DNA of 64,000 nucleotides from Candidatus Enterococcus murrayae (GTDB lineage: Bacteria; Bacillota; Bacilli; Lactobacillales; Enterococcaceae): assembly GCF_017315985.1 (NCBI RefSeq), contig NZ_JAFLVR010000011.1, positions 124,001 through 188,000 of the forward strand, read 5' to 3'. A program made the translations under genes and the position numbers. The notes beneath the pieces were generated by a model. That model did no database searches. It saw nothing but the letters and a program-made list of their open reading frames with translations, and was not told the DNA's origin. Positions 52,271-63,474 of the stretch are shown piece after piece (positions within the stretch are counted from its first letter, which is position 1; the number at the start of each line of letters is the position of its first letter).

Positions 52271-54874
52271 TTATGGTTGGTAATCGTAACAAGTAACGAT
52301 TATTTCTTTTAGTTCACTAATTAATGGTTCCTTAGGGTTTGCTGTCGTACATTGGTCTTCGTAAGCTAGTTCAGCCATTCGGTCAACTGTTGAAGCTAGT
52401 TTTTCCTGTGTCACACCTTGAGCTTTTAAACTCATGTCGATCCCGACCGATACGCCTAACTCATATACAGCAGCAGCTAAAGCTTCAACTAATTCCGCCG
52501 TTGTTTTTCCTTTTAGACCTAGGAATTTCGCGATATTCGCATAATCTGAATCAGCACGGAAGTAGTCGTATTTAGGGAACATCGCATGCTTTTGCGGATC
52601 TTTGGCATTGTAACGGATGATATGCGGCAATAGGATTGCATTCGTACGTCCATGAGGAATCCCATATTCACCGCCAATCTTATGAGCGATGGAGTGACAG
52701 ATACCTAGGAAGGCATTGGCGAACGCCATACCAGCCATAGCAGAAGCATTATGCATCTTCTCACGAGCTTCCTCATCGCCATTTTTTACAGATTTTTCTA
52801 AATAATCAAAGACGATTTGGATTGCTTGCAAACTTAATCCGCGAGTATAATCTGAAGCCATTACTGAGACGTAGGATTCGATTGCATGAGTCAGCACGTC
52901 CATGCCAGTGTCAGCAGCGATTGAAGATGGCAATGTTAGGACAAACTGTGGATCAATAATCGCTACATTTGGTGTCAACGCATAATCGGCTAAAGGATAT
53001 TTCACGTGTGTTTCACTATCAGTAATAACGGCAAATGGCGTAACCTCAGCACCTGTACCCGAAGTTGTTGGAATACAGACTAATTGTGTTTTTTCCGGCG
53101 GCTTGATACCGTAAGTTCGTTTCCGGATATCTAAGAACTTTTGCTTCGCGCCAAAGAATGATGTGTCTGGGTGTTCAAAGAACATCCACATACCTTTCGC
53201 TGCATCCATTGCAGATCCTCCACCGAGGGCGATAATTGTATCTGGTTGGAAGTTAATGATCATTTCCAAACCTTTATAAACGGTATTAGTTGAAGGATTT
53301 GGTTCAACGTCAGAGAATACCTCCACCTTCACATCATTTTTGCGTCTTCCAAGAGCTTCTCTGACAATATCGGCATAGCCAAATTGGACCATTCCTGGAT
53401 CACAAACAAGCATGACGCGTTCCACATTTTCCATTTGAGCCAAATACAACAAAGAGTTTTTTTCAAAATAGATTTTTGGTGGAAGCTTAAACCATTGCAT
53501 GTTTTTTCTCCGTTTCGCTACAGTTTTGATATTGATCAAATCAAGGGCAGATACGTTATGAGAAACAGAGTTCTTTCCGTAAGAACCGCATCCCAATGTG
53601 AGTGATGGAATTAACTCGTTGTAAATGTCTCCGATACCGCCTTCAGATGATGGGGAGTTGATCAAGATCCGGCAGGCTTTCATACGGAGACTGAAATCCA
53701 ACTCAACATTGGCATCTTCTGTATGGATGACTGCGGTATGCCCCAAACCGCCTAATTCTAACATTGCTTCAGATAAATCAAGACCGTGCCCGGTATTATT
53801 CGATTTAATCATTGCTAGAACAGGAGATAATTTTTCACGAGATAATGGATAATCAGGACCGACACCATCAATTTCAGCTATTAACATTTTTGTTCCTTCT
53901 GGAACGCCGATACCGGCTAGATCAGCGATCGCTTTTGCAGATAGGCCGACGATTTTGGGATTAACGGCATATTTACCTTCATTCATTACGACAGCTTCTA
54001 ACTGGCGTAGTTCGTTTTTCTTAACAAAGTAGACTTGATGTGCCTGAAATTCCTTTTTCACCTCTTCATAGATTTCCTTATCGACGATCACCGCCTGTTC
54101 AGAGGCACAAATCATACCGTTATCAAATGTTTTTGAAACAAGTAAGTCGTTGACTGCCCGTTTTATATTGGCTGTTTTTTCAATGTATGATGGAACGTTT
54201 CCTGGACCTACACCTAGAGCGGGTTTTCCGGTTGAGTAAGCTGATTTCACCATGGCTCCGCCGCCTGTTGCTAGAACGATCGCAATGCCTGGATGATTCA
54301 TTAAGCCTTGGGTTGCATCAAGCGAAGGCTGCTCAATCCATTGGATACAGTTTTCTGGAGCGCCTGCTGCGATTGCTGCATCTCGTACGATCCGAGCAGC
54401 TTCAGCAGAACACTTTTGCGCACTTGGGTGAAAGGCGAAGACGATTGGATTCCGAGTCTTGATCGCGATGAGTGATTTAAAAACAGTAGTCGATGTTGGA
54501 TTGGTCGTAGGTGTTACACCGCAAATAACGCCTACTGGTTCAGCTATTTGAACAAGATGTTTTTGCTTGTCCTCATAGATCACCCCGGCGGTCTTATCTT
54601 GTTTGATATTGTTCCAAATATATTCAGAAGCGTACATATTTTTGATCGCCTTGTCTTCAATAATTCCGCGACCGGTTTCTTCTACCGCCATCTTAGCCAA
54701 CAGCATATGCTTGTCTAGTGCGGCCATCGCCATTTCGTGAACAATTTGGTCCACTTTTTCTTGATCAAAGCGTGCTAAAACTTTTAAAGCCTCGTTTCCC
54801 TTTGTTGCCAGCTCATTGATCATGGCTTCAACATCGATTGATTCTTTCTTTTTCTCGTCAGTTGCTTTAACCAT
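52271..54874 (-). CDS. adhE: Bifunctional aldehyde-alcohol dehydrogenase, paralogue 1
   Basis: 867 residues: N-terminal CoA-acylating aldehyde dehydrogenase (about 1-450; catalytic Cys in GMICASEQA) and C-terminal iron-dependent alcohol dehydrogenase (about 460-867; [12 protein letters not shown], iron ligands in [13 protein letters not shown] and [16 protein letters not shown]). It converts acetyl-CoA to ethanol, regenerating NAD+. The start is the ATG at 54874 after AGGAGGG, not the upstream in-frame codon. It is closely similar throughout to the plus-strand copy at 59028, but has its own promoter and a cre-like box. It appears intact. Confidence 0.93.
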   Translation of the reverse strand: MVKATDEKKKESIDVEAMINELATKGNEALKVLARFDQEKVDQIVHEMAMAALDKHMLLAKMAVEETGRGIIEDKAIKNMYASEYIWNNIKQDKTAGVIYEDKQKHLVQIAEPVGVICGVTPTTNPTSTTVFKSLIAIKTRNPIVFAFHPSAQKCSAEAARIVRDAAIAAGAPENCIQWIEQPSLDATQGLMNHPGIAIVLATGGGAMVKSAYSTGKPALGVGPGNVPSYIEKTANIKRAVNDLLVSKTFDNGMICASEQAVIVDKEIYEEVKKEFQAHQVYFVKKNELRQLEAVVMNEGKYAVNPKIVGLSAKAIADLAGIGVPEGTKMLIAEIDGVGPDYPLSREKLSPVLAMIKSNNTGHGLDLSEAMLELGGLGHTAVIHTEDANVELDFSLRMKACRILINSPSSEGGIGDIYNELIPSLTLGCGSYGKNSVSHNVSALDLINIKTVAKRRKNMQWFKLPPKIYFEKNSLLYLAQMENVERVMLVCDPGMVQFGYADIVREALGRRKNDVKVEVFSDVEPNPSTNTVYKGLEMIINFQPDTIIALGGGSAMDAAKGMWMFFEHPDTSFFGAKQKFLDIRKRTYGIKPPEKTQLVCIPTTSGTGAEVTPFAVITDSETHVKYPLADYALTPNVAIIDPQFVLTLPSSIAADTGMDVLTHAIESYVSVMASDYTRGLSLQAIQIVFDYLEKSVKNGDEEAREKMHNASAMAGMAFANAFLGICHSIAHKIGGEYGIPHGRTNAILLPHIIRYNAKDPQKHAMFPKYDYFRADSDYANIAKFLGLKGKTTAELVEALAAAVYELGVSVGIDMSLKAQGVTQEKLASTVDRMAELAYEDQCTTANPKEPLISELKEIIVTCYDYQP

Positions 54875-54905
54875 TTTTTCCCTCCTAATATTTTTTAACA
54901 CATTC

Positions 54906-54942
54906 ATCATAATTGGTATACCCAGATATGTAAACGCTTTAT
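54906..54942 (-). promoter_or_regulatory. adhE paralogue 1 promoter with overlapping cre-like box
   Basis: On the minus strand TTTACA (54934-54929), 17-bp spacer, TATGAT (54911-54906). The plus-strand string TGTAAACGCTTTAT (54929-54942) matches cre except the last two positions and covers the -35, so CcpA repression is plausible. Confidence 0.55.
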
Positions 54943-55199
54943 TTTAATAAATATTTATTTCACAATGCTTTTTATAAGTGAAAATTAAATGATATAACTT
55001 GTTGGACTATTCTAGTTATTCTATTTTGGTATAGTCTTTGTGGGCAAAGCTGGTATTTTGAAATTATAAAAATTACTGAACAGTAAAATGTATTGATGAT
55101 TTATTTATTTGAAAATAATGAAAAAATGCTGTCTTTGTATTTTGTTGAACAAGTAAGAGCCTTCTTAATTTACAGAAGTCTTAAACCCCCAATAGAAAG

Positions 55200-55233
55200 T
55201 TGCAAAAGCAGGTTAAAACCAGTATCATGATAC
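55200..55233 (+). promoter_or_regulatory. Promoter of tgt with a 12-bp palindrome
   Basis: TTGCAA (55200-55205), 17-bp spacer, TATCAT (55223-55228). The -10 lies inside a perfect palindrome GTATCATGATAC (55222-55233), a possible operator. Confidence 0.6.
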
Positions 55234-55276
55234 AAGTTGCAAACACATACATATATAGAAGAAAGTAGGAAATTAA

Positions 55277-56422
<1,146 letters not shown>

Positions 56423-56508
56423 AGGATAGATAAAAACGCTAGTGTAAGAATGGAAACTTTGTTACAGTTAAAAGTGGAATTACTAAGATTGCGAGGGGAA
56501 ATTTAAAA

Positions 56509-56874
56509 ATGGGAAACTTTTCAATGATTATCTTACTTGTGTTGATGCTAGGGATGTTCTTTATGATGAACCGTTCTCAGAAAAAACAACAGCAAGAGCG
56601 TCAAAGTTTATTAGATGCAATGAAAGTAGGAGATGGGGTCGTAACTATTGGCGGATTGCACGGTGTAATCTCTGAAATCAACAATAGCGACAAGACGGTT
56701 ACCTTGGACTGTGAAGGTATTTTCTTAGTATTTGACCGTTCTTCAATTAGAACTGTCAAATCTGGTGTAGGTCCGACAGCAGCTCCTGTGGAAACAGAAG
56801 TTGTTGAGCCTGAAACAATTGCTGCTGAAGAAGTAACTGAAGAAAAACCAGAAGATAAAACCGACGATAAGTAG
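56509..56874 (+). CDS. yajC: Sec translocon accessory protein YajC
   Basis: 121 residues: one N-terminal membrane helix (about 4-22), then the conserved MKVGDGVVTIGGLHGVI core and an acidic tail (EEVTEEKPEDKTDDK). Part of the SecDF-YajC membrane complex that assists protein export. ATG 56509 with a GAGGGGA SD, 86 nt after tgt; tgt-yajC linkage is common in bacteria. Confidence 0.93.
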   Translation: MGNFSMIILLVLMLGMFFMMNRSQKKQQQERQSLLDAMKVGDGVVTIGGLHGVISEINNSDKTVTLDCEGIFLVFDRSSIRTVKSGVGPTAAPVETEVVEPETIAAEEVTEEKPEDKTDDK

Positions 56875-56903
56875 GAGCGATAGCTTACTTAAAATTGTCT
56901 AAG

Positions 56904-56934
56904 GAAGGTGCGTATTTATACGCGCCTTTTTTTG
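56904..56934 (+). terminator. Terminator after yajC
   Basis: AAGGTGCGTAT / ATACGCGCCTT with one G-U pair, then TTTTTTT. Confidence 0.88.
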
Positions 56935-57154
56935 TGGTCATAATGAATCAGCATGTCGTTTAAAAACCAGATTCCTTAGTGTGAGTAAAAAATTGGGCAT
57001 ATAAAGTTTCAAGAATCACCTCTGTTTTAATAAATATTTTGAGAAAATAAAAAGAGCAGTATTTTATGGAATAGATGTAGCAAAACAAGAATAGTAGCTG
57101 AAGTAAAGTATCGTTGAGTGTTTAACTGAAAAGGATGGTACTGGAGGGGAAGAA

Positions 57155-58762
57155 ATGAAGAAAAATAGAGTGGCTGTCTGTATGATTCTTTTCCTGATGT
57201 GTACGTGTATGATCGCTGTTGTCATGGTACGTCCGATAGTCTCGTCAGGTGCAAAAGATATTACAGATAAGATAAGTATTCTGGGAATGGAACTGATAAA
57301 GGCTGATGGAAGCAAGCTTTCAGAAGAAAATGCCATTCAGGTGAATGATAGCATTCATGTGAGTTATTCTTTGAAAATCGCCCAAGAAGAAATGGATGAA
57401 ATCAGTTCAGGAGATACATTTATCATTACTTTGCCAGATGCACGCTATTTTCAAGCGGAGGAGCAACGCTCGCCGATACAGCTGAAAGAACCTGAGACTG
57501 AGGAGGTCATTGGACAAGTTTCTTTAATGGGAGATCATTTTAGAGTAACTATTAATGAAAATGGCGCTGATCAAATAGAGCTGAAAAACTTCAAATTAGC
57601 AATTAAGATGAGAGCGATAAAAGCAGGTGAGGGAATCAGTGCTGGCGGTAATGGAGCAGCGAACATACCAAAATTGAAAATCACCGAGCTCAATCCCAAA
57701 GCTGCTGAACGGATCCAAGCAGAGACCCAGATAGCGGGTGTCGGCAGTTTGACAGATTCTAGAAATTTTGAATATGTAATCGTTGATAAAGCAAATTTAA
57801 AGCAACCTATCGCTTACGGAATCACAGAAAGAAAAATAGTTCAAAAAGGTGAGAGAGTCAAAATTGTGTTTTATAAAGGTAAAACAATTCAAGGAAGCTA
57901 TTTAGAAAAAATTGAAGGAAATATTGGTGTGACAGGATGGTATTCGATTCTAAAGGATAATCATAGCTACTTGCTTCGTGAAATACCTAATCCCGAGTAT
58001 CTAACAGTAATCACTGGTGGTATCGGAGAAGGCGGCCAGTATGATTATCAAATAGAAAATCATCAAACGGTCCGTTTTACGATATTCAATCAAACAGCAT
58101 TGAAGGAGCAGCTCCCGGATGATTTAGCGAAAGTGCCTAGAAGAGCAATCCCTCAGATTAAAAACGAAGACAAACAGATCGTGATTGGAGATGCAGACGC
58201 AAATCAAAGAGCTGATCAAACGGCACCTAAAAAGACCGCAACCTTTTCCTCTGCTGAAAAAACTGCTGAGAGGTCTAATGAGGAGGGAATCAATTTAACT
58301 AAGATAGATTCAGTAACAGGGGAAAAACTTCAAGGTGCTGAATTTGAATTAAACAATGAACAAGGTGAAAAAATGTATCTTCGTAGGAAACTGATTACGG
58401 ATGAAAGTGGTCTGCTTCACATTAATCCTTTGCCAATAGGAAAGTATTCCTTGATAGAGAGGAGCGCGCCAGAAGGATACGAGCTGGACAGCGAACCGAT
58501 AAATTTTACTTTCTCTAAGAAGAAAAAAGTAATAACCTTAACAAAGGAGAATACGAAAAAAGGGAACACGTCTACAGTAAGTCAGACATCCTCGGAAGAA
58601 ATAAAGACAACGAAAGAATCCAGCAACGAACAAACAAGCAAAACCACATCTTCTTCCATAAAAAAGCAGTATCCTAAAACAGGGACAATAGAAAGTGGAT
58701 TACTTTCAGTGTTAGGCTATAGTTTGCTAGGAGTTATGCTGTTGTATCGAAAAAGAAGATAA
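57155..58762 (+). CDS. Cell-wall surface protein with CnaB domain and YPKTG sorting motif
   Basis: 535 residues: signal peptide (about 1-32), an N-terminal adhesin-like region (about 40-330), a CnaB/SpaA-type domain (about 380-470) with the Lys of INLTKIDSVTGEKLQGAEF and a Glu in YSLIERSAPEGYE that could form an isopeptide bond, a Ser/Thr-rich linker, then YPKTG, hydrophobic helix and RKRR tail. YPKTG replaces the usual LPxTG. It is likely sortase-anchored. ATG 57155 with a GGAGGGG SD. Monocistronic. It may be an adhesin or a minor pilin; no ligand is implied. Confidence 0.85.
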   Translation: MKKNRVAVCMILFLMCTCMIAVVMVRPIVSSGAKDITDKISILGMELIKADGSKLSEENAIQVNDSIHVSYSLKIAQEEMDEISSGDTFIITLPDARYFQAEEQRSPIQLKEPETEEVIGQVSLMGDHFRVTINENGADQIELKNFKLAIKMRAIKAGEGISAGGNGAANIPKLKITELNPKAAERIQAETQIAGVGSLTDSRNFEYVIVDKANLKQPIAYGITERKIVQKGERVKIVFYKGKTIQGSYLEKIEGNIGVTGWYSILKDNHSYLLREIPNPEYLTVITGGIGEGGQYDYQIENHQTVRFTIFNQTALKEQLPDDLAKVPRRAIPQIKNEDKQIVIGDADANQRADQTAPKKTATFSSAEKTAERSNEEGINLTKIDSVTGEKLQGAEFELNNEQGEKMYLRRKLITDESGLLHINPLPIGKYSLIERSAPEGYELDSEPINFTFSKKKKVITLTKENTKKGNTSTVSQTSSEEIKTTKESSNEQTSKTTSSSIKKQYPKTGTIESGLLSVLGYSLLGVMLLYRKRR

Positions 58763-58768
58763 AAAAAC

Positions 58769-58809
58769 GAGGCTGATCGGCAATTTTCTGCTGATCAGCT
58801 TCTTCTTTT
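58769..58809 (+). terminator. Terminator of the surface-protein gene
   Basis: GAGGCTGATC / GATCAGCTTC with inner GC pairs, then TTCTTTTA. Confidence 0.75.
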
Positions 58810-58933
58810 ACTATTTTACTAAAAACAATTGTGAAAAAAGTTCTTTGACACCGTTTTTATGAGTTCAAAATACCATAAAAACAGATGTTCTTTAAGTGTT
58901 GATATGATGGCATTTGTTAATAAATATATTTGG

Positions 58934-59006
58934 TGTGAAAAAAATCACAAAAACTATTTACAAACGTTTATCGGTGTTGTATGATGTGTATGTGAAAAGT
59001 AACACA
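58934..59006 (+). promoter_or_regulatory. Rex-type operators flanking the adhE (plus) promoter
   Basis: TGTGA-N6-TCACA (58934-58949) is a perfect palindrome of the Rex (NADH/NAD+ sensor) type just upstream of the -35. A second TGTGA-N6-ACACA (58991-59006, one mismatch) lies just after the -10. Both positions fit redox repression of ethanol formation. Confidence 0.65.
58957..58985 (+). promoter_or_regulatory. Promoter of adhE paralogue 2
   Basis: TTTACA (58957-58962), 17-bp spacer, TATGAT (58980-58985), 42 bp before the ATG. The same -35 and -10 hexamers are used by the other adhE copy. Confidence 0.75.
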
Positions 59007-59027
59007 AAAATTTTTAGGAGGATACAC

Positions 59028-61628
59028 ATGGCTAAAGCGATTGAAAAGGAAAAAGACGCAATCAGCGTTGAGCAAGTGATTGATGAATTAGCGGCAAAAG
59101 CAAATGTTGCTCTGAAAGAAATGGAAGATTTCGATCAAGAAAAAGTTGACCATATCGTTCACGAAATGGCAATGGCAGCACTAGACAAACACATGATGTT
59201 GGCAAAAATGGCGGTTGAAGAAACCGGTCGTGGGATTGTCGAAGATAAAGCAATCAAAAACATGTATGCATCAGAATATATCTGGAACAGCATCAAACAT
59301 GATAAAACAGTTGGCGTAATCGGTGAAGATAAGCAAAAAGGCTTAATCGAAGTTGCCGGTCCTGTCGGTGTTGTTTGTGGGGTAACTCCAACAACTAACC
59401 CAACTTCTACGACGATCTTCAAAGCAATGATCGCATTGAAAACAGGGAATCCAATCGTATTTGCATTCCACCCAAGTGCTCAAAAATGTTCAGCTGAAGC
59501 TGCACGTATCGTTCGTGATGCTGCAATCGCAGCGGGCGCTCCTGAAAACTGTATCCAATGGATCGAAAAGCCATCGATCGACGCAACATCAATGTTAATG
59601 AATCATCCAGGCGTGGCAATCGTTCTTGCGACTGGCGGACCAGGAATGGTTAAATCAGCATACTCTACTGGTAAACCAGCTTTAGGTGTAGGTGCTGGTA
59701 ACGTACCTTCATACATTGAAAAAACGGCAAAAATCAAACGTGCAGTAAATGATTTGATCGTATCAAAATCATTTGATAATGGTATGATTTGTGCTTCTGA
59801 ACAAGCAGTCATCGTTGACAAAGAAGTCTACGAAGAAGTGAAAGCAGAATTCCAAGCACACCAAGTATATGTAGTGAAGAAAGCAGAATTGAAGAGATTA
59901 GAAGACGCTGTAATGAACGAAGGCAAATATGCAGTTAATCCTGCGATTGTTGGTCATTCAGCTGAAGATATCGCACAACGTGCAGGTATCAAAGTTCCTG
60001 CAGGCACAAAAATTCTGATTGCAGAATTAGATGGTGTTGGTGCTGACTATCCATTGTCTCGTGAAAAATTGTCTCCAGTTTTAGCAATGATCAAAGCGAA
60101 TGATCACGTTCACGGATTTGATCTTTGCCAAGGGATGCTTGAATTAGGCGGACTAGGACATACAGCTGTTATCCATACTGAAGATGAAGACTTACAAGTG
60201 AAATTTGGTTTGCGTATGAAAGCTTGCCGTATTTTAGTAAATTCACCATCTGCTGAAGGCGGTATCGGTGATATCTATAATGAAATGATCCCATCATTGA
60301 CTCTTGGTTGTGGTTCATACGGTAAGAACTCAGTATCTAAGAACGTATCTGCTATTAACTTAATCAATGTTAAAACTATAGCGAAACGGAGAAATAATAT
60401 GCAATGGTTTAAATTACCACCAAAAATCTTTTTCGAAAAGAACTCTCTATTGTATTTGACAAAAATGGAAAACGTTGAGCGTGTAATGTTAGTTTGTGAC
60501 CCAGGAATGGTTCAATTTGGTTATGCAGACATTGTTCGCGAAGTATTAGGTCGTCGTAAAAACGACGTGAAGGTTGAAGTCTTCTCAGATGTAGAGCCTA
60601 ACCCTTCAACTAATACCGTTTATAAAGGTTTAGAAATGTTTAATGATTTCCAACCAGATACAGTAATTGCTCTTGGTGGTGGTTCTGCAATGGATGCGGC
60701 GAAAGGCATGTGGATGTTCTTTGAACACCCAGATACTTCATTCTTCGGCGCGAAACAAAAATTCTTGGATATCCGCAAACGGACTTACGGAATTGCAAAA
60801 CCTGAAAAAGCAAAATTAGTATGTATCCCAACTACTTCTGGTACAGGTGCCGAAGTAACACCATTTGCTGTTATTACCGACAGTGAAACACACGTGAAAT
60901 ACCCATTAGCAGACTATGCATTGACACCAGATGTGGCAATCGTTGACCCACAATTCGTTCTGACTGTTCCTGCTTCAGTAACTGCTGATACTGGTATGGA
61001 CGTATTAACACATGCGATCGAGTCTTATGTATCGGTTATGGCATCTGACTATACACGCGGTCTAAGCTTACAAGCAATTAAGATCGTCTTTGAAAATCTT
61101 GAGAAATCAGTAAAAACAGCTGATCCAGAAGCTCGTGAAAAAATGCATAACGCTTCAGCTATGGCTGGTATGGCATTCGCGAACGCATTCTTGGGAATTT
61201 GTCACTCAGTAGCACATAAGATCGGTGGAGAATATGGTATTCCTCACGGACGTACGAATGCAATTCTATTGCCTCATATCATCCGTTACAATGCCAAAGA
61301 TCCTCAAAAACATGCAATGTTCCCTAAATATGACTACTTCCGTGCAGACACAGACTACGCTGATATCGCGAAGTTCTTAGGTCTGAAAGGCAATACGACT
61401 GCGGAATTAGTAGAAGCATTGATTACTGCTATCTATGATTTAGGTGTAACTTGCGGTATCGAAATGAACTTGAAGGCACAAGGCGTGACTCAAGCAACAT
61501 TAGATTCTACTGTGGATCGTATGGCTGAGTTAGCTTACGAAGACCAATGTACAACAGCTAATCCGAAAGAACCATTGATCAGCGAGTTGAAAGAAATCAT
61601 CGTAACAGCTTACGATTACAAAGCTTAA
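59028..61628 (+). CDS. adhE: Bifunctional aldehyde-alcohol dehydrogenase, paralogue 2
   Basis: 866 residues with the same two-domain layout as the minus-strand copy: aldehyde dehydrogenase with GMICASEQA (about residue 250) and iron alcohol dehydrogenase with [11 protein letters not shown] and [11 protein letters not shown]. The start is ATG 59028 after AGGAGG; the longer in-frame start at 58914 would begin inside the promoter and Rex site. The plus copy lies beside fni and mvaK2, the position I recall for the enterococcal adhE, so it may be the ancestral one. Codons are those of a highly expressed gene. Confidence 0.95.
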   Translation: MAKAIEKEKDAISVEQVIDELAAKANVALKEMEDFDQEKVDHIVHEMAMAALDKHMMLAKMAVEETGRGIVEDKAIKNMYASEYIWNSIKHDKTVGVIGEDKQKGLIEVAGPVGVVCGVTPTTNPTSTTIFKAMIALKTGNPIVFAFHPSAQKCSAEAARIVRDAAIAAGAPENCIQWIEKPSIDATSMLMNHPGVAIVLATGGPGMVKSAYSTGKPALGVGAGNVPSYIEKTAKIKRAVNDLIVSKSFDNGMICASEQAVIVDKEVYEEVKAEFQAHQVYVVKKAELKRLEDAVMNEGKYAVNPAIVGHSAEDIAQRAGIKVPAGTKILIAELDGVGADYPLSREKLSPVLAMIKANDHVHGFDLCQGMLELGGLGHTAVIHTEDEDLQVKFGLRMKACRILVNSPSAEGGIGDIYNEMIPSLTLGCGSYGKNSVSKNVSAINLINVKTIAKRRNNMQWFKLPPKIFFEKNSLLYLTKMENVERVMLVCDPGMVQFGYADIVREVLGRRKNDVKVEVFSDVEPNPSTNTVYKGLEMFNDFQPDTVIALGGGSAMDAAKGMWMFFEHPDTSFFGAKQKFLDIRKRTYGIAKPEKAKLVCIPTTSGTGAEVTPFAVITDSETHVKYPLADYALTPDVAIVDPQFVLTVPASVTADTGMDVLTHAIESYVSVMASDYTRGLSLQAIKIVFENLEKSVKTADPEAREKMHNASAMAGMAFANAFLGICHSVAHKIGGEYGIPHGRTNAILLPHIIRYNAKDPQKHAMFPKYDYFRADTDYADIAKFLGLKGNTTAELVEALITAIYDLGVTCGIEMNLKAQGVTQATLDSTVDRMAELAYEDQCTTANPKEPLISELKEIIVTAYDYKA

Positions 61629-61637
61629 AGCGAAAGT

Positions 61638-61667
61638 AAGAGTCCTCATTATGAGGGCTCTTTTTTA
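61638..61667 (+). terminator. Terminator of adhE paralogue 2
   Basis: AAGAGTCCTC / GAGGGCTCTT with one G-U pair, then TTTTT. Confidence 0.85.
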
Positions 61668-61817
61668 ATAATTTGAGCAAGTCTGGATAGTTGGTTGCAG
61701 CGAATAAGTATAATTCACGAGCATTCAGAGAAAATTTACATATTTTTTTTAAAAAAATAATTTCAATTGTTTTTATTTAAAACATTCATTTTTTTTAGAT
61801 AAAATGAACCTCTTTGA

Positions 61818-61846
61818 TTGTTATAGTCTGTGAAAAACGATAGACT
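61818..61846 (+). promoter_or_regulatory. Promoter of the 157-residue ORF with inverted repeat
   Basis: TTGTTA (61818-61823), 17-bp spacer, TAGACT (61841-61846). TAGTCT (61824-61829) and AGACTA (61842-61847) form an inverted repeat bracketing the spacer and -10. Confidence 0.45.
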
Positions 61847-61877
61847 AGAATTAGGATAAGAGGAAGGGTACGAAGGC

Positions 61878-62351
61878 ATGGAGAAACTGAAACGAGAGAT
61901 AAAAGAACTAGGTGAATCAAATGCACGATTAGGTGCACTAATCGACTATTTAGCGAATGAAAAGAAATTAATGGCAAGTAAATCAAACCATATTTTTATG
62001 TTAGATATGCAGGATTATGTTGCTGCGTTGAATCGGTTGGCTCCCTCGGATTCTAAAGTTTCTGTGACATTGCCTGAAATCAAACAAATCAATCGTCTTT
62101 TGACACAGCAATATGAGTTAATGAAGCTTGTTCAAAGAGACTATGCTCGACTTGAGGTAACTAAAAATTTACCAGAAGATTTGAAAATTGATGAGAATCA
62201 GAAAAAGCATCTAAGACGTCTGCAGATTATTAATCAACTGCTGCTGCAAGACAATATTTTTTTCCAATCCATGCTAGATGCCAAGAAAATCAGTGGAAAC
62301 ATCCGAATCGGTGAAAAGAAAAATTGGCTTCAACGGTTGCTTAGAAGATAA
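61878..62351 (+). CDS. Charged helical protein of unknown function
   Basis: 157 residues, predicted helical and rich in Lys, Glu, Leu and Gln, with heptad-like stretches at about 1-30 and 65-95 suggesting coiled coil. No signal peptide or membrane helix. I do not recognise the family. ATG 61878 with a GGAAGGG SD. It stands alone between adhE and the convergent fni gene. Confidence 0.7.
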   Translation: MEKLKREIKELGESNARLGALIDYLANEKKLMASKSNHIFMLDMQDYVAALNRLAPSDSKVSVTLPEIKQINRLLTQQYELMKLVQRDYARLEVTKNLPEDLKIDENQKKHLRRLQIINQLLLQDNIFFQSMLDAKKISGNIRIGEKKNWLQRLLRR

Positions 62352-62369
62352 AAATACAGCTGAAGGACC

Positions 62370-62415
62370 AGCAAGTAAGCGGGTGAGATCATTCGATCTC
62401 ACCCGCTTATTTGCT
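62370..62415. terminator. Long inverted repeat between convergent genes
   Basis: 21-bp arms (62370-62390 and 62395-62415, one mismatch) with core AAGCGGGTGAGATC, loop ATTC. There is no good T-tract on either side, so termination is likely but not certain. Confidence 0.65.
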
Positions 62416-62430
62416 AGTTCAAGTTTTTGG

Positions 62431-63474
62431 TTAGTGGCGTGCTGCTAATTTCTTATAATCAATTCCTCGAGCTTGGCACCAATCTTTTGGTGAACCGGAA
62501 AGAATGATTGGATTGTGGATTAAATCAGCAGTTGTGGATTTATCGGTCATCAAGTATAAACGCTGAAGCTGGGTTTTCCAGTCTTCAATCATTTCGACTG
62601 CACCGTCGATCCCATGACTGATTAGCTCATCTAGGATTGTGGCAGAGATCCCAACGGCTTTTGCTCCTAAGCAAAGAGCCTTAAAAATATCGTAAGCATC
62701 GCGTATTCCGCCAGAAGCTAAAATCGTCAAATCATCGAATTCTTGAGCTTCTAAAAGCGAGATGACAGTTGATTGGCCCCAGTCATCTAGATAATTCAGC
62801 TCTCGTTTTTTCCGGCGGGCGTTTTCGATTTGAGAGAAGCTTGTGCCGCCGCGTCCGGATACATCAACAGCCTTGACATTCAACTCTTGTAATTGCTGAA
62901 TAGTCTCTCTGTTCATACCAAAGCCGACTTCTTTAACGATTACAGGAACAGTTAATTGTTGAATCGTTTCTTCGATATTTTTAGACCATTCATGAAAATC
63001 ACGATCGCCTTCTGGCATCACAAGCTCTTGGGGGACATTTAGATGAATCTGCATCCCGTCTGCTTGGAGCAGGTCAACAATTTTCTTTGCGTCGTCACTT
63101 GTTCTGCCGGCCCCCATATTGCCTAAGATCAAGCCGTTAGGATTCACTTCACGAACGACTGTATATGAGTCTGCAACATTAGGATCCTTTAGAGCTGCAC
63201 TGACTGAACCTGTGGCCATCATTAAGTTCGTTTCACGAGCAATGATGGCTAAATCATGGTTGATTTTTTTAGTCTTTTCGCTGCCCCCAGTCATTGCATT
63301 GATATAAAAGGGAACACTGAGCTTTAACCCAAGAATTTCCGTACTTAGATCAATATCTTCTGGTCGAGTGTTTACCAAAGAAGAATGCATTAAGCGAATG
63401 GCATCGAAGTCATTTTCCTTCGGTTTTTGATGAAAGGCTCGTGCTAGAGAAACATGCTCATCTTTACGATTCAT
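62431..63474 (-). CDS. fni: Type 2 isopentenyl-diphosphate delta-isomerase
   Basis: 347-residue FMN/NADPH-dependent enzyme interconverting IPP and DMAPP, last step of the mevalonate route. Motifs: NRKDEHVSLA at the N-terminus, PFYINAMTGGS, GNMGAG, HLNVPQELVMPEGDR, VDVSGRGGTSF and LASGGIRDAYD (FMN phosphate). The start is the ATG at 63474 after GGAGG; the longer in-frame start at 63501 overlaps mvaK2 further. It overlaps the mvaK2 end by 11 nt. Confidence 0.95.
   Translation of the reverse strand: MNRKDEHVSLARAFHQKPKENDFDAIRLMHSSLVNTRPEDIDLSTEILGLKLSVPFYINAMTGGSEKTKKINHDLAIIARETNLMMATGSVSAALKDPNVADSYTVVREVNPNGLILGNMGAGRTSDDAKKIVDLLQADGMQIHLNVPQELVMPEGDRDFHEWSKNIEETIQQLTVPVIVKEVGFGMNRETIQQLQELNVKAVDVSGRGGTSFSQIENARRKKRELNYLDDWGQSTVISLLEAQEFDDLTILASGGIRDAYDIFKALCLGAKAVGISATILDELISHGIDGAVEMIEDWKTQLQRLYLMTDKSTTADLIHNPIILSGSPKDWCQARGIDYKKLAARH

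Larger units (their letters stand above)
54875..55276. other. 402-bp adhE-tgt divergent intergenic region
   Basis: It holds the minus-strand adhE promoter with a cre-like box (54906-54942). TTTCACAA (54959-54966) and AAGTGAAAA (about 54977-54985) half-sites recall Rex boxes but are poorly matched. The tgt promoter is at 55200-55228. In between (about 54990-55190) is AT-rich sequence with no gene or structure that I can support. Confidence 0.55.

Noticed and set aside
62370-62415. Long inverted repeat considered as a mobile-element end
   Set aside because: Single copy in the window, between convergent gene ends and with a 4-nt loop; best read as a terminator.
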